Both the position numbers and the translations under genes were made by a program. DNA of 64,000 bases from Mercurialis annua. Its lineage: Eukaryota > Streptophyta > Magnoliopsida > Malpighiales > Euphorbiaceae. Positions 1 to 12,708 of the stretch are shown here, piece by piece. The DNA lies in NCBI RefSeq assembly GCF_937616625.2, contig NC_065570.1, positions 12,720,001 through 12,784,000 on the forward strand, given 5' to 3'. The notes under the pieces were generated by a model. That model worked only from the letters and a program-made list of their open reading frames with translations. It ran no database searches and was not told the DNA's origin. Positions within the stretch are counted from its first letter, which is position 1; the number at the start of each line of letters is the position of its first letter.

Positions 1-271
1 TGAAGCTTTAATAAAATTGCAATTCTGGTGCTAGAATTTTACAAAGTCAATTTATCATGCAATGTGGAGGATTTGGATAGTAAGGCTCAATTCTTATTGA
101 AGATGGAAATCCATTTATTTAATCCTTAAAAAAAGAAAAAAAAAACGAAAACAATCTAACATCGAAACGTTTGAACAATATGCTAACATGCAAATTAATC
201 ATCATTCTTGATTAATTAAAATTAATACAAATACAACTCGGAAACAAACTTGCATTGTTGACCATCATTTC

Positions 272-3200
272 TCATTTCTGTCTCTTGTAAATTTTGGATA
301 GGAAAGACTTCAAAACTGCTTCCACAGCCTTGCTAGGATGAGCTTCAATAGAGGTTACTAATTTCTCGTAGCTTTTGCTCTCATATTCGGCGAATACCGC
401 CTAACAAATTCAAGTAGTTTAAGGAATTAGAGATACGAGAAAGGAGCTTATTTTAGTATATGAGCACATTCGTATACCCTATTAAGCATAATTTTGTATA
501 TACTTCCAATTTAGTTACACGGAAACTTCTCCAGTTTTATGCATTGCCCCAATCATTTCTGTTTCCGGAAATACTTCTAAAACTCTGAGACTCTATTTAT
601 AATCTATTTGTTTAGAAAATACCGTTTCACAGTCATAATTTCAATATTTTCCATTTCGGCATTTCCGTTTCCGTTATTTACTCTACGATAGCATCAAATT
701 CAAAATGAATCAAAATAATCAGAGACCAATAGCTAACCTGAAGATTCAACTCATTGTAGAGGGCTTTCACTTTTGATACACTGTCTGGATCAGCTTTTCC
801 GTAGTGCTCCTTAAGGGAAAACAAATTATGAACAATAAAAGTTATTAACACTGAAATAACGATGGGGATATTATGTATGTATTAATCTTACATGTAACGC
901 TTTTTTTTGTTCTTCATCGCAAAGTTCCAAAGCCTTCACAACCAACCAAGAGCACTTAAAATCTTCAATATCTGTTCCTATCTGATTTTTCAAACAAATT
1001 TTCATAAACATTCATGTTAGAAACACCACAAAAAGAACAGAAATTCTTCGATTCCCCTCTCTATACACCATTCTCTATACAATCCCACCGCCCTTCCCCA
1101 CACTTGCCTTCAAAGAATTTTAACTATATTAAAAAGTAAAAGCAATTTTATTTCTTAATAGCAATTAAGGTCCTGTTTTAGGATTTTTCTGATCAAAATT
1201 GCAGTTTATGATTAAAAAAATACAGAAGATAAATATATTATAGTGCTCGCCGGCAAACGTCAAAGGAGCCTTTAAGAAAAATATTAAATGAAAAATCAAG
1301 TAGCTAAAAAGAAAACTCTTTCATTTTCAACACTTGGGTGGCCTTTGAACTGAACCTACTTCATTGTCTGGTTAGGTTAATATAGGGAGGCCCCGCTTCT
1401 AGAGATGAGGCATTTACTCGCTTTTCAAGTTATATCGACTTAGCAGCAGTGAATATAGGATTTTGAAATTACGTAGGTTTTAAATTAGCCAATTGGTCAT
1501 TTTAGAAACTAGCATGCTTCATTCAACCATTTATTTTCGGGTCCAATCTTTGATTTTTTTTTTCCTTGGTTTAATGAACAGTGATCCATTCAGCTCTTGC
1601 CTAACATATATTTATATACAAAAACACTTAAATGTAAACATACACATGCATATAGATTGGACATCCAAGCATATATATTTTCACTATCACAAATCAACAG
1701 CATTTGAGCTCACCTTACCAATTGTCTTGGGATCACCAAAGCAATCCAAATAATCATCCTACACAATGAAAGAACAGTGATATATAATTAGCACAGATAA
1801 AGAATTCCATCACCTGAAGCAATACATATTTTCATTTTCTGTGGACCAAATGAAACCCAGGAATCAATTTATAGCCTCCCGAGTGACAAAACAAATCCGG
1901 AAAATTGAGGCAATCAAGTCTAATGTTACCTGTACTTGGAAGTAGATACCCATATCTACAAGAATGTTCTTTACATCAATATGGTTGTCCAGATTCTCAC
2001 CCGACATGACCAATGCGCAAGCAACCTGCATATTTAAGTGTGATTGAAATGGCAGAATTTCAACTGAACTAATGGAATTTGAATGTCAGATACACTTAAG
2101 GCATATGCCTTCCTACAACGAGCAAGCAACACTAATATATCAGATTGTTCATACTCACAGGAAGGTAGAATGAGTAGTAGGCAGTTTTGTACTGAACAAT
2201 TCTCCGGTGACTGCATGAAATTGAAATGGACATGTCAACAAACAAACTAAGTGGAAAAAAAAATTAGCGGAAAGGTTAACTTATTCAAAAATCAAAAGAA
2301 TGCAAATAGTATGCCAAAACCTGAAGGACATTCATATAACCGTGAGAATCTTTATTTCATTTCTCCTTTTAATGAGCAGTAAAAGATTGATAGAGAAGTA
2401 TTACTTACAGTGACAAAGTATATTTGGACAAATCCTTTTCTCCTTCTAGTGTTGTAATCAGATCAATCATCTGTCCAGAGGCTGTTTGAAATTCCACCTG
2501 TATAAGCACAACAGAAAAGTTAATAGGTTACAAGCATACTTTAAAATCAAAAGAAATTTATACAAACCAGCAAGTCGATTACCTCATTAAACAGCTCCAG
2601 AAGATCTACATAGTATGGTTTCCCTCGGAATTGGTTCTTGAGAATCCTGGGAATGTGATTTCGAAGCAAAACCCCGTCATTTGCTGCAATTATACCGACC
2701 TGCAAAAGTGCAAGCAATGGAAGTTCATTGTTTCAACAGCAACAAAAACCTTAAAGATAGACGAAGAAAACAATCTCATGATTAGAACATACCTTGGGCA
2801 CCCTAAACCAACAAGGCTGACCACGTCTTGTATGAGAGCCATCCATAATGTCATCGAGAACAAGAAAATAAGCTTGAAGCTGCAAGTACAATGCAACAAA
2901 GAAGCAATTTAGCAACAGAAAATTTGGCAAGTAAACTCTTCAACATAATTTTCTATAGCCTAAACTGAGAGTAATATGCATTCTAATGGCCATACCCATT
3001 CAATACACCAGCCAAGAGCACTTGCAAGAAATATTTCTTCCTCGGTCAGTTCTTGTCCTTCTTTCAACAATTTGTAGCTGTCGATGACAGAGAGGCCCCT
3101 GTTCAGCTTCCCTGTGGAAAAAGAAAAAGAAAAAGAAGATAAACTAAAGCCTATAGTATTTCATTGTGGCCAACTTTGCTTCCCCTAACATGGACTAACA

Positions 3201-4830
3201 GAAATTTCATAATCAGAACACACATTCTAAATACTTGAGATAAATTTTTTCATTATATCAATATATATTCAACTCGTACCTCCCGGCACATTGTAGTCCA
3301 ACATCTGCATCAGAAAAGGACCGTATTAAAATCAGAGAAAAAAATGAAGCAGCATAAATTTCACTCAACGGTACACATTGCACTCAGATATAGTTTGCTC
3401 TTGATAAATTTCATAGTTGTTAAAGCGCTAGGCGCACCTAAAGCGCAAAGGGCCTCAAATAGCCCGAGGCGCTAGGCGCAAAAAAAGCGCACGCCCGAGT
3501 GAATCTAGGCGCATATACATAAAAAAGTTAAATACCTATTATAGATATATAAAAGCTTGCTCAGATGACATGATTCTTTGTCCATGACCTTGATTCTTAT
3601 TTTAATGTGATAAAAAACAAGATCATCGATCAAGATAGAGGAGTCTTGAGCATAATAGTTTTTAAGTGCAATATTTTTATATTTGTAAGGCTTCTGTTTT
3701 CATTAATTGTTTTATTTATATTTGATTTTTTAAAAGCTCAAAGTCCAAAGCCCAAAACTTTAACAAATACAAAAAAATAGGGTTTCCAACAATGTCTCTT
3801 GCCTGGAAAAAGCGCACTTCATGCGTTAAGCGCACCCGAAGCGCACCCAGGCGCACCACCCTCGCCTAGCGCTTTTCTAGCGCCTAGGCACGCCTGAGGC
3901 GCGCTTTTGATAACTATGATAAATTTAATATGTTAGTTGAATGAAATGTTCGTTTGCTCATGCAACTTGTGGTTACAACTGTGAGAACTTAAATGCACTG
4001 TTTTGACTCTAGCTCACTTGAATCTACAAACAACACTGCTTAATTTTCCATATCTATCGATTGGGAATCTGAGTATAAGTTTCTCAGTGATCATTATTAG
4101 AAGGATCTTAGCTAGATTTAAGAACATCCGTAAAAGAAAGCACAGAAACGCCCAAATGAGAAACCGAAAAGGAAAACAGAAAAATAATAATTTCTAGAGG
4201 ATCAAGTAGTATAAGCGCTCAGCAGCATTCTGCTATGGGTTCACTTCTTCCTACAAGCGCTCCCAACTTATCAAAAGGAAAAGAATATATAAATATAGAG
4301 TTTCGGAGTTTCAGAAGTGGTTCTAAAAATCAAAATAAAATGCCGAAACATAGGACTCAGAAAAGTTTTCTTTGCAACCTTGCAAGAAAAACCAAAATCA
4401 GTAGCTTCCCATAAAGGGCTGGAGTCTAATTTACTTCAACTAAGCATTATGTAAAAAGAATTAAAGGCAACAACTTTAAAGAAATTGCTATGTTTAGATC
4501 AAAATTCATTTTGTTGACATGCAAAAACTTAGCAATCACTCAATCAGTTCATAATCACATACATGCAACAAATCTCTCACGCAAAGCTTGATGATTTTTC
4601 CTATTTACACTAATTACTTAAAAAACTCTAACAAAAATACCGAAAATCATGAGTATTTTCGCACGAAACCCAGAAACCAAATCAAGAAAAGAACATAGAA
4701 ATGCATTGAAATAATGTACCCGATCAACCCATTGACGGGAATCAGGAGACCATTCAAAAGCGGGGTCTTGAAGAAGCTGTTTCTTGAGGACGGAGTAGAC
4801 ATTCAAGAAAGTTGACTTGAGATCCGCCAT
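272..4830 (-). CDS. FPS: Farnesyl diphosphate synthase, 12 exons
   Basis: Exons (high to low): 4830-4720, 3304-3280, 3111-2996, 2879-2793, 2699-2583, 2497-2409, 2210-2159, 2025-1930, 1758-1714, 981-892, 809-738, 400-272. All junctions are GT-AG and the sum is 1,029 nt, giving 342 residues, the usual plant FPS length. The product starts [20 protein letters not shown] and ends KIYKRQK. The first aspartate-rich motif DDIMD is at about residues 93-97 and the second, DDYLD, at about 232-236; both bind Mg-diphosphate. The enzyme condenses IPP with DMAPP and then GPP to make farnesyl diphosphate, the precursor of sterols, sesquiterpenes and prenyl groups. There is no obvious transit peptide, which suggests a cytosolic isoform. 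The 1.4-kb intron 1 carries a hAT-type element and a dispersed repeat; intron 11 carries another copy of that repeat. No broken exon or missing catalytic residue is seen. Confidence 0.97.
520..606 (-). repeat. Dispersed intronic repeat, copy 1 (FPS intron 11)
   Basis: Read on the minus strand it shows the pattern shared by copies at 4286, 17060, 21022, 22026 and 45910: a TATAAAT-like start, then GAGT-TCAGAG-TTTTAGAAG, a stretch rich in GGAAAC, and a GGAAGTTTCCGTG-like end. The family is not one I can name. No clear terminal inverted repeats or target duplications are visible. Confidence 0.5.
3412..3918. mobile_element. Non-autonomous hAT-type element in FPS intron 1
   Basis: A 507-bp insertion bounded by perfect 8-bp direct repeats ATAAATTT (3404-3411 and 3919-3926). 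Its ends are imperfect inverted repeats, CATAGTTGTTAAAGCGC on the left and GCGCTTTTGATAACTATG on the right. The subterminal 70-110 bp at each end are packed with AGGCGC/GCGCCT words, while the middle is AT-rich and non-coding. An 8-bp duplication is the hallmark of hAT transposition; the GCGC clusters may be transposase-binding sites (inference). Confidence 0.8.
4286..4380 (+). repeat. Dispersed intronic repeat, copy 2 (FPS intron 1)
   Basis: The pattern is TATAAATATAGAGTTTCGG, then AGTTTCAGAAG, an A-rich stretch, ATGCCGAAACATAGGACTC, and a GTTTTC-TGCAAC end. It is among the best-preserved copies of the family. It lies about 370 bp beyond the hAT-type element in the same intron. Confidence 0.6.
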
Positions 4831-5282
4831 GGGAAGGGAGTTTGTTAAGAAATAAAAGGAGAGGATAGTTGACTCTGCCTCAGTTGTTGGCTTGTTGTTG
4901 GGCCACTTATATGGAGGAGAAAAAGAGATTGGTGTAGCTGTTTTTGTTTGTTTTTGGATTTTGAATCTTGATTTTCGATTGTAAAAATGGGGCTAATTTG
5001 GTGTAAAACTACTGAACTTGCCATTTTGCTTATCTGTACTTTGTCTCTGTACAACTGACTATGATTCTAAAGAATATTTTGATTTTGTTTTAATATTATA
5101 CACCTTCTTCTGCCATCCCATGTTCTTCTCACTATCCTTAATAATTTTGGATGGTAGGTCATTTTCTTTATTTAATTTAGGAAAATAAGTTTTTTTTTTT
5201 CAAAAAAACATTATTTATCGAAACCTGATTGATTGATTAATACATTTATTTTGATATTTGAAGAAACACGTCATAAACAATG
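4831..5282. other. FPS upstream flank
   Basis: This holds the 5' leader and proximal promoter side of FPS. I see no convincing TATA box at a fixed distance, no other gene and no repeat that I can delimit. Confidence 0.4.
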
Positions 5283-5460
5283 TTATTAAAATTGGACCGG
5301 GCCGGCCGGTCGAACTGGATTAACCAGGAACCAGTCACTTATCCGGTCCAATTAGATGCTAAAGTCAAATTTTCAGAAGATCCGCCAAAAACCGGATTGA
5401 ACCGGTAAAATCCGGTTTTTGACCAAAACCGATAAATTCCGGTTTTTCAAAAAATAGGTT
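5283..5460. repeat. CCGGTC/CCGGTT-rich dispersed repeat, copy A
   Basis: A stretch dense in GGACCGG, CCGGTC, AACCGG and CCGGTTTTT words, unlike the AT-rich flanks. A related stretch lies at 48763-48965. Such sequence is typical of short non-autonomous DNA elements in plants, but the ends and target duplication are not clear here. Confidence 0.45.
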
Positions 5461-5691
5461 AAAAAGTCATTTTTTTCCAAAGAAATATTTGTGTAGTCCT
5501 TTCATACACAACTACATACTTATTCTTTTATATTTATTGTTTTCGAATCTTTCTCTAAAAATCATCTATCTCCTTCTTTCTAAAAACTACTTTTAAATCA
5601 AAAGCTTTAATTCTCTTTAACATTAATGTCATCTACATGAATGCGAAATACACCTATATTTAGTGGAATCCGTCATAAGATGATAAGTTTG

Positions 5692-5980
5692 GTTATTACT
5701 CTATCCCAATAGAGTTATTCACTTTACCTTTATCATACAGTTTAAGAAAAATAATTATTGTTTATACATTTTGTAAAAAAATTCTTAATTTTCTTGTTAT
5801 ACCCCTATTTAATATAAGGTCCACTTGCAATTTACTTTAAATTTATTCATTAGTGGATTTTAAATAGGGGTAATATAGAAAAATTGAGTGTAAAAATTAG
5901 TTACTTTTTGATAGTGGAGAAGAGTTTTCGGACAAAAAATTTCTCAAAGCGGACAACTCTATTGTGACGGAGGGAGTATA
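5692..5980. mobile_element. Stowaway-like (Tc1/mariner) MITE, degenerate
   Basis: The right end reads ATTGTGACGGAGGGAGTATA, the reverse complement of the well-known Stowaway terminus CTCCCTCCGT. The left end, about 290 bp away, has the inverted counterpart ACTCTATCCCAATAGAGTT in decayed form. The interior is AT-rich and self-complementary. The call rests on the right terminus. Confidence 0.55.
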
Positions 5981-6009
5981 TAGATAAAACTTGCTTGAAA
6001 AGCAAACTC

Positions 6010-6350
6010 AACATCTCTATTAAATTCCATCTTAGAACTAATTAGTATTAAGTGGAGATGTTCAATCAATATTTAAACACATGCCTATTCACACGAACAA
6101 TTAATATGGGATGTTCCCACTTCAACATTTCCCCTTACAGATAGTTTGTTTTGGGCCAAGCAATCAGTCCTTCCTCATGTATCTCACGGGAACTGGGCCA
6201 AATTCAAATTGTGTGAATAGACAAATCTCTAATATCATGTTAGATTTCACCTTAAAACTAATTGGTGTTCAGTGAAAATGTCCAACCAATATTTAAACAC
6301 ATGATTCTCACACACAACCAATGTGAAATATCACTTCAACAAACTCCACC
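6010..6350. repeat. Two direct repeats of about 115 bp
   Basis: Segments 6010-6130 and about 6235-6350 share the order: decayed AGATTTCACCTTAAAACTAATTGG-like start, an AGTG-A-ATGTCCAA-CAATATTT block, AAACACATG, a CACAC run, then AATGTG-AATAT-CACTTCAACA. Together they could be the remains of a duplicated retroelement end. No coding potential is seen. Confidence 0.45.
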
Positions 6351-6659
6351 TCTAAGGATGAAGAATAAATTATTCTTAAACTAGCTCTAATTCAACTATG
6401 ACAACAGACTAGAAAAAATTATAGATATAGACTAAAATTGGTCAAAATTAAAAGTAAAAAAACTTAAAAAGTTTAAATATGAGAAAATTGGTCAAAAAGG
6501 GCCAAAATCCACCTTTTAAATAAACAATAATAAAAAATTGTAAGCTTATTCATAATAAAATATCAAACGTATGCGTGAGAGGTAAGTTATATGCAAATGT
6601 TTAATAATCGGCACAAGTAGCCATTTTTTACTATGTCGGATTCTTCTATAGTCATCTTT

Positions 6660-6760
6660 GTCCGCTCTACAAATTTATAGAGAGGGTGACAAATCTATAG
6701 AGGGGGCGATAAATTTGTAAAGGGGGCGACAAATTTAGAGAGGGCGCGACTTTCATGACT
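6660..6760. repeat. Short minisatellite, unit about 23 bp
   Basis: About four imperfect copies of GAGGGGGCGACAAATTTGTA in tandem, with two more isolated copies near 6848 and 6872. It is GC-rich against an AT-rich background. The minus-strand reading frame across it is a by-product of the repeat. Confidence 0.55.
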
Positions 6761-7379
6761 GTTGTAGGCCGAACAGATATATTTTGAATGCTCCAATGAA
6801 TGCCTGACATGTGGCACTAGCTGTTTAAGAGTTTTGTCATCTTGCATATGTAGAGGGCACGACAAATTTGTAGAAGGGGCGATAAAACTATTTTTGAGCA
6901 AAACGTTTTTTGTTTGTTTGAGCTTTGCTTGGGGATTTTTTTGGTTATAAATATAGACTGAAACATTTCAAGATTGATGATTTATAAACCTTGAAACAAC
7001 AAACCTCTCATCTTTAAATTACTTTTGTTTATTAATTTTAGAGTAGGCTTGTAAACTCTTAAATGATTATAAGTTAGAGTTTAACTCTAAGAAAACTCAA
7101 CCCTTATATGTTAGAGATTAATTTTGTAAAATTTCATAATTGGTGTTTAGCTACAAAGCACTAAATTTGGAGTTATCTTAGAAAAATCTTTGATTGAGTA
7201 GTGGAGTATGATCGATTTATGATCTGAACCACTCTAGACCCTTGTGTTCATCTTCTCTACTCTTTAACTCACTTGAATTTCTTATTTCCGCTAAATAAAT
7301 TAAATCTTTTATTCACAATAAAACACCAAAGATTTTCCATACCCATCAAGAATTATAATTGGTATCAAAGCATAATGTT

Positions 7380-9070
7380 TTTCTTTTGTTTAATCGCAAG
7401 AGTTCAACGATAAAAAAATGACAACCGCAATTTTTTCATCACTCTCAAACTTTTTGTTGATGGTCAAATTATAAAATTTAGAAGCATATGATGGAAAATT
7501 ATCTTGATATGCAAGGGCTAGATATTTGGAGTGTATTTTTAAGGGAATGAAAATATCCAATTAATAAAGATAGAGCTCTTTTAAAGAGAGAAGAGTGGTT
7601 CAAAGATCAAGTGAAGAAGAATGGAACGAATAGAAAGGCCATTACAACTCTCATCTCCTTAATTGCAAGAGAAGAAGAAGGTAGAATTCAACATTTGACT
7701 TATGCCAAGTAAATGTGGGAAACTCTAAGGAACTACCATGAAGGTACTACCCAAGTCAATACAAAGAAACTTAAGTTGCTTCTTGGAGAATATGAAGGCT
7801 TCAATGCTTGCCTCATGAAGATGTCTTCTTGATAACCTCAAGATTCCTTTGGATTGTTACAAGCCTCGATGCACTTGGAAAATTTTACAAGGTAAGGAAA
7901 ATAAATGATAAAATATTAAGATCACTTCCTTTTCTTGTGTGACAACCCAAAGTGACCGCCATTGAAGAAGCTCATGACTTGTCCATCTTGCGGACCGATG
8001 AGTTGATTGGCAAGTTATTTTCCATGAGATGTCCTACATCAAGAACATACAAAAGGAGAAGTCAAAGGAACACAACATTGCTTTTAAAGCTTCAACAAGT
8101 GCTCTTCATCTTAAAGAGAACAAGAAGGAAAGAAATGAGGAAGAGATCATGAGGCTCACTAAAAGAGTGGAAGAGCTCAAGAGCAAAAGAGATAACCATG
8201 AGAGACCCTCCTCTTTAAGACAAAATGCTAAAGGAGGATCCAAACTTCATGTGATGATGGCTCTCAATACGACAATGAGAATCATTATGATGCTAACTTG
8301 TGCTTCATTACATTTGAGAAGGAACCAATATTTATGGTAAATCCCCCAACTTTTTTTATCTTGCGATGGTATTGATGTTGAATCACATGATGCATGCTCA
8401 AATGTTAAAAATGAAATTGTTGTTGATGATGATGCACATGATGATAATGTTTATAACATGCTTGATAAATTGGTAATTAAACATGGTGATTATAATGCCA
8501 AGATGCTTGTTTTTCAAAATAAAACTTCTAAAACTAAATATGAAATGCTTGTTTTGAGTCAAGAATTTCATGAGCTTTAATTGTCAAATGAAGCTCTAAA
8601 GTCATTTTTAAAATCTATCCCTAAGCAAAGTTTAAATATTGATGACTTGTTTAAGGAAAATGATTAACTAAGAAATGAAATTTTTGAATTTAAATATTCA
8701 TTTTCAAGATTTCAAAAATAAAAGGAGACTTTAGATACAATTCTTGCATTTCAAAGATGCCCAACCATAAAATTTAGACTTGAATATAATCAAAATATTT
8801 CTAGTTTAAATGTAACTAAATTTACTAAAACATCTTTGCCTCAAAATTCTTCCTCATAGATTGGTCAAACCAATTGGAGGAAAGAAGGCTCATGTGCATG
8901 CTAGAAAGCCTAAATCATTTTTGGTTCAAAAGGCTAAGAGCAATAAGGATACAAGATCCTTTAGACATGATTATGCTTCTCAATATAGTCAGAAGTGGAA
9001 AAAGAAAACTTACATGTTCATTCATCTTCACATGCTAATACTTGCTCACATGCTTGTACTTGCTCAGTGA
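7380..9070 (+). pseudogene. Ty1/copia retrotransposon gag remnant
   Basis: Translating in shifting frames gives a recognisable copia gag (UBN2-type) order. There is a stretch like EAYDGK, then WETLRNYHEGTTQVNTKKLK in decayed form, then VTAIEEAHDLSILRTDELIG at 7952 onward, followed by a lysine/glutamate-rich coiled segment (8029-8250). Stops and frameshifts break it throughout. No zinc knuckle, integrase or reverse transcriptase is visible downstream. It is an old truncated copy with no function expected. Confidence 0.7.
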
Positions 9071-9319
9071 TCTTTGTAATATTCTCATAATGGGTTCCTC
9101 CAGTGCTTTATTTCATAAATAGCTCGTATGATTTGACTTAATAACTCATATACATGATAAGTAAAATATAATCAGCAGTCAACATTATACTAGTCTTAAC
9201 TTAAGATTACGACATAAATTTTAATTCTTATTAATTTTAAGGGTTCTACTATCAAGTCTATACTCGGTAACCTTAGGAAGAATTAGAATTAACCATTCAT
9301 GCATTTTAATCATAAAATA

Positions 9320-10190
9320 AAATGATTAGACTGGAAGAAAATATGGTTTGTCCTAGATGTGGAGCTCAGGAATCTAGAAACCACCTTTTTTTCCAATGTG
9401 ATTTTGTCAAAAAGGATGTGGTTTCATTCACCCTTAGCTCTACATACAAGAATGTTGTCCGATCTGTCCTTCAGCCATAACTGGAATGTCATGAATCTCC
9501 TTCCAACACCTTGTTGTTTTACTACCTCCTTTGGTTTGTGAAAAGCAAGAAATGCTCTTATTTAAAAAAAAGTACATGGACAGTGGATGAATTTGTAACG
9601 AATGCCCTCAATCTCTTTCAAGAATTTGAGGCAGCCAAGGTTTCTTTGGATCATGACCAAACCTTGGCCATTAATCATTACATCCCTTCCATTCCTCTCC
9701 CAAATTAAACCTGTGTGGAGGATCAAAGGCATCCAGTCATCATTCAATATGATGCGGGTACATCTACCCAACAGAAATTTAGCTCTGTGGTTGGAGTGGC
9801 AAAATATTGCAATGGGAGGCTATTGGGTCATTTTTCTGCAATTTTCAGACACATTTAGCACCCTAGTATTATGGAATTCCTTGCTTTAAAGGAAGTTATG
9901 CTCTAGAGTCTAAACAACAATTGAAAAAAATTTAGATTCGAAGGTATGTCATTCTGGTATCTCAAGCAATTAACTCAGGTGTTGTTTCCTCAGTTTCTAG
10001 CTGGGGTATCTGTCAAGATATTTGGCAAATTTTAAAATCCTTTGACATTTGTAGCTTTTACCACATCAAAAGGGAAGACAACCGAAGGCTCATGATCTGG
10101 CTCAAGTAGCAAAGGCTAGATTTGCTCTTTGGACGCATCTCGATTTGTAATAAGTGATTGTCTAATATGTTTGCTATCATTGGAAAAAAA
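9320..10190 (+). pseudogene. LINE 3'-end remnant (zf-RVT and RNase H-like)
   Basis: The start encodes VCPRCGAQESRNHLFFQCDF, the zinc-finger motif that follows reverse transcriptase in plant non-LTR elements. Further on, fragments such as WGICQDI-QILKSFDICSFYHIKRE match the RNase H-like RVT_3 end of those elements. Several frame changes and stops are present. The piece ends in an A-rich tail near 10190, as LINEs do. Confidence 0.65.
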
Positions 10191-10586
10191 ATGATAATAA
10201 AAATGTCAACTAGTCAATAACAAAAATAATAAATTTAATATATGATCAAATATGATTGACCTAATCAGAGACGGATACACTAAAGATTAAAGGGGTCACT
10301 GGACCCATCTGAATCACAAAAAAATTGAAGACCATTTACGCATTAACATGAACAAAATTGAACATCAATTAAAATGCAGTATTAACAGTGTATATTACAA
10401 TAATGAACCCATTAATTTTTCATTGTCCTTTATAGATTATTAAAAATTATCCACCAAATTGTTTTTATTAATCCAACATTCATATAGTAATTAAACTTAA
10501 TTATTTGTTAATTGTGCTTTGTTTATTAATTTTTCTTATTTTATTATAAAGATGTTTTATTTATATGTTATTTTTATGATTTTTAT

Positions 10587-11086
10587 GGTTAATTGCAAAT
10601 TAAATCACAAATTTTAGCGTAATTTGCAATGACAACATAAACTTTAAAACTTGGCAATGTCAGATACCAACTTTCACTTTTTGGGAAATCAAAACACCGT
10701 TCATTTTTGTATACAAATCTGCTGAGTTGGAAGCCAGTATTGCCACATAGGCTGACACGTTGAAAATAAACGGTGTTTCTATTTGTCAAAAAGTAAAAGT
10801 TGATGTCTGTTTTTGCCAAAATTCTAAAGTTAGTGTTGTAATTGCAAATTACGCTAAAATTCGTGATTTAATTTGCAATATGTCAAATTACGCGGCAAAT
10901 GCTGAAATCCAATGTGTCGGTATCCATGGAAATTCCGGCTTCAAACTCAGTAAAAATGTCCCGAAAATTAGCGGTGTATTGTATTTGCCAAAATGATAAA
11001 GTTGGTTGATGACATTGCCAAATTTGAAAATTTATGTTGTAATTGCAAATTAGACCAAAGTTGGTGAATTTATTTGCAATTAACCC
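10587..11086. mobile_element. Foldback element, about 500 bp
   Basis: The left end GGTTAATTGCAAATTAAATC and right end GATTTAT-TGCAATTAACCC form inverted repeats of about 75 bp that also share ACAACATAAA-TTT and TTGGCAATGTC. An extra inverted internal copy sits near 10835-10880. The flanks are similar but not identical (GATTTTTAT and ACTTTTTAT). The small open frames inside are products of the inverted repeat. Confidence 0.65.
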
Positions 11087-12500
11087 ACTTTTTATAAACA
11101 TGAAACGATTTATTAAAAAATAACAAGTGTTAAAGAGAAATCAATGTTATTAAATTAATTTTTTGTCAAATACCATTCGATAAAGTTAATATTGAGGTTA
11201 AATCTACTCAACGATTTATTACTACGATCTAATATAATAAGTTATCAACACAAGTTTATTAAAAATTCATTATTTATTTAATATGATAGCTACAATTTTT
11301 TCAATTAAGTTATCATTACTCCTACCTATTGCAATGATATTAGTTTAACGTGCTTCTTTCACAATAAATTTATTAAAAATTTATTGTGTAGTCAGAATAG
11401 AGATGAACTTTTAAATAATTATCTGGTCATTTATATCAGAAAATTATATCAATGAAGATTAAGAATAAAACTAGCGATTGCGAAAGCAATTTTTTTTTTA
11501 AAAAAAATTCATTTTTATAAAATATTAATAAATTATATTACTTTTGTTTAAAAGTATATATTATATTTAAATTTTAAATCCGGACCCTTTTAAGAAAAAA
11601 TTCTGTATCCGTAATTGGATCTAATGCATATCATTAATCGTTGCTATGGTAAAATAAAATCATGATGTTTTGAATAAAATAAAATCTATTTAATCTATAG
11701 ATATAAGTCATTGTTTTACCTCTATTTTCAACTGATATTGATCGGTTGAAGTCGATTATTCAGGGTTTAGCATCTTGGACAAAGTAAAATAAGAGACTTT
11801 CTTCACATTCAAAATAAAAAAGAGTACACTTTCTAATGGGAGCTTGGTCATTTTTTTCTACTACTCTTTACGCCATTAGGTGTGGGCAAAATTTTAGTCA
11901 AATAAATTGACTTTACTGAATTTATTGATTTCAGTCAATTCATTTTGATTAGTTTTTGGAATTCTTCTAATTCAGTTCAATTTATTTGATTATTTTTCAT
12001 GGTAAATTTATTTGATTAATTTTTGTTTGGTTTAGTTGAATGATTCGAAATTTAATCAAATAAATTGAACACCGGTGCAATTTTTCAAAGAAAACACAAC
12101 CACGGACAAATATGTCAAAAAAATAAAAGTTAAGGTTAAATATGCCAAGAAAAAAAGGATTACGCCAATACAAAAAAAACGCGAAAGTTGTTGGTTTTTG
12201 GTGAAATTAAGCCAAGCTTTTACACATGCGCACTGTTCGTCAAGTCATTTGATTGTGTATTATCCTGTATCTTTGTTATGTAAGAATCTGACGTACAATG
12301 ACGGACCCAGAAATATTTTATAAGGTGGTCAAGGTTGTATTAAAAGTTTATAAGATGGACAAAACTAAAAAAATATAAAATTTAAGGTGGGCAGATGAAT
12401 AGGTCGTGAAGATCTTGGATAAAGGTAAAAAAGGGAAAACAAAAGGGTAAAAGGGAAAAAAGAAAATGTTATAAATAGAAATAAAATAACTGCAAAAAAG
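11087..12500. other. AT-rich intergenic stretch, no gene seen
   Basis: Low-complexity AT-rich DNA. 11880-12080 has repeated AAATAAATTGA / AATTCAGTTCAATTTATTTG words of the kind seen in decayed short DNA elements. I see no coding region or RNA gene. Confidence 0.4.
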
Positions 12501-12516
12501 AAAGAAGGAAGGAGTT

Positions 12517-12708
12517 CTCTCGAACACTTTGTAACTTGTTTAGGTTTGGTTAAACAAAACTCTGAAAACCAAAACAAGTTACAAAATGCACGAGAGGCAC
12601 TCCGAGACGAAAGAAAACGTGGATAGAAGGGTCGTTCCGGCCACTTTCGTAGCTTGCTTTGGTTTAATTCACACAGAAACGCAGAACCAAATCACGCTAC
12701 GAAAATGG
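12517..12708. repeat. Pair of related hairpins
   Basis: Hairpin 1 (12517-12596) pairs CTCTCG with CGAGAG at the base, TTTGTAACTTGTTT with ACAAGTTACAAA, and TTTGGTT with AACCA near a loop of about 16 nt. Hairpin 2 (12641-12708) pairs CCACTTTCGTAGC with GCTACGAAAATGG and TTTGGTTT with GAACCAAA. The two are clearly homologous and in tandem about 125 bp apart. The function is unknown; terminal structure of a mobile element or a small-RNA precursor are both possible. Confidence 0.5.

Noticed and set aside
12075..12323. 82-residue plus-strand frame
   Set aside because: Lysine-rich, no recognisable domain, no splice partners, and surrounded by repeat-like AT-rich DNA.
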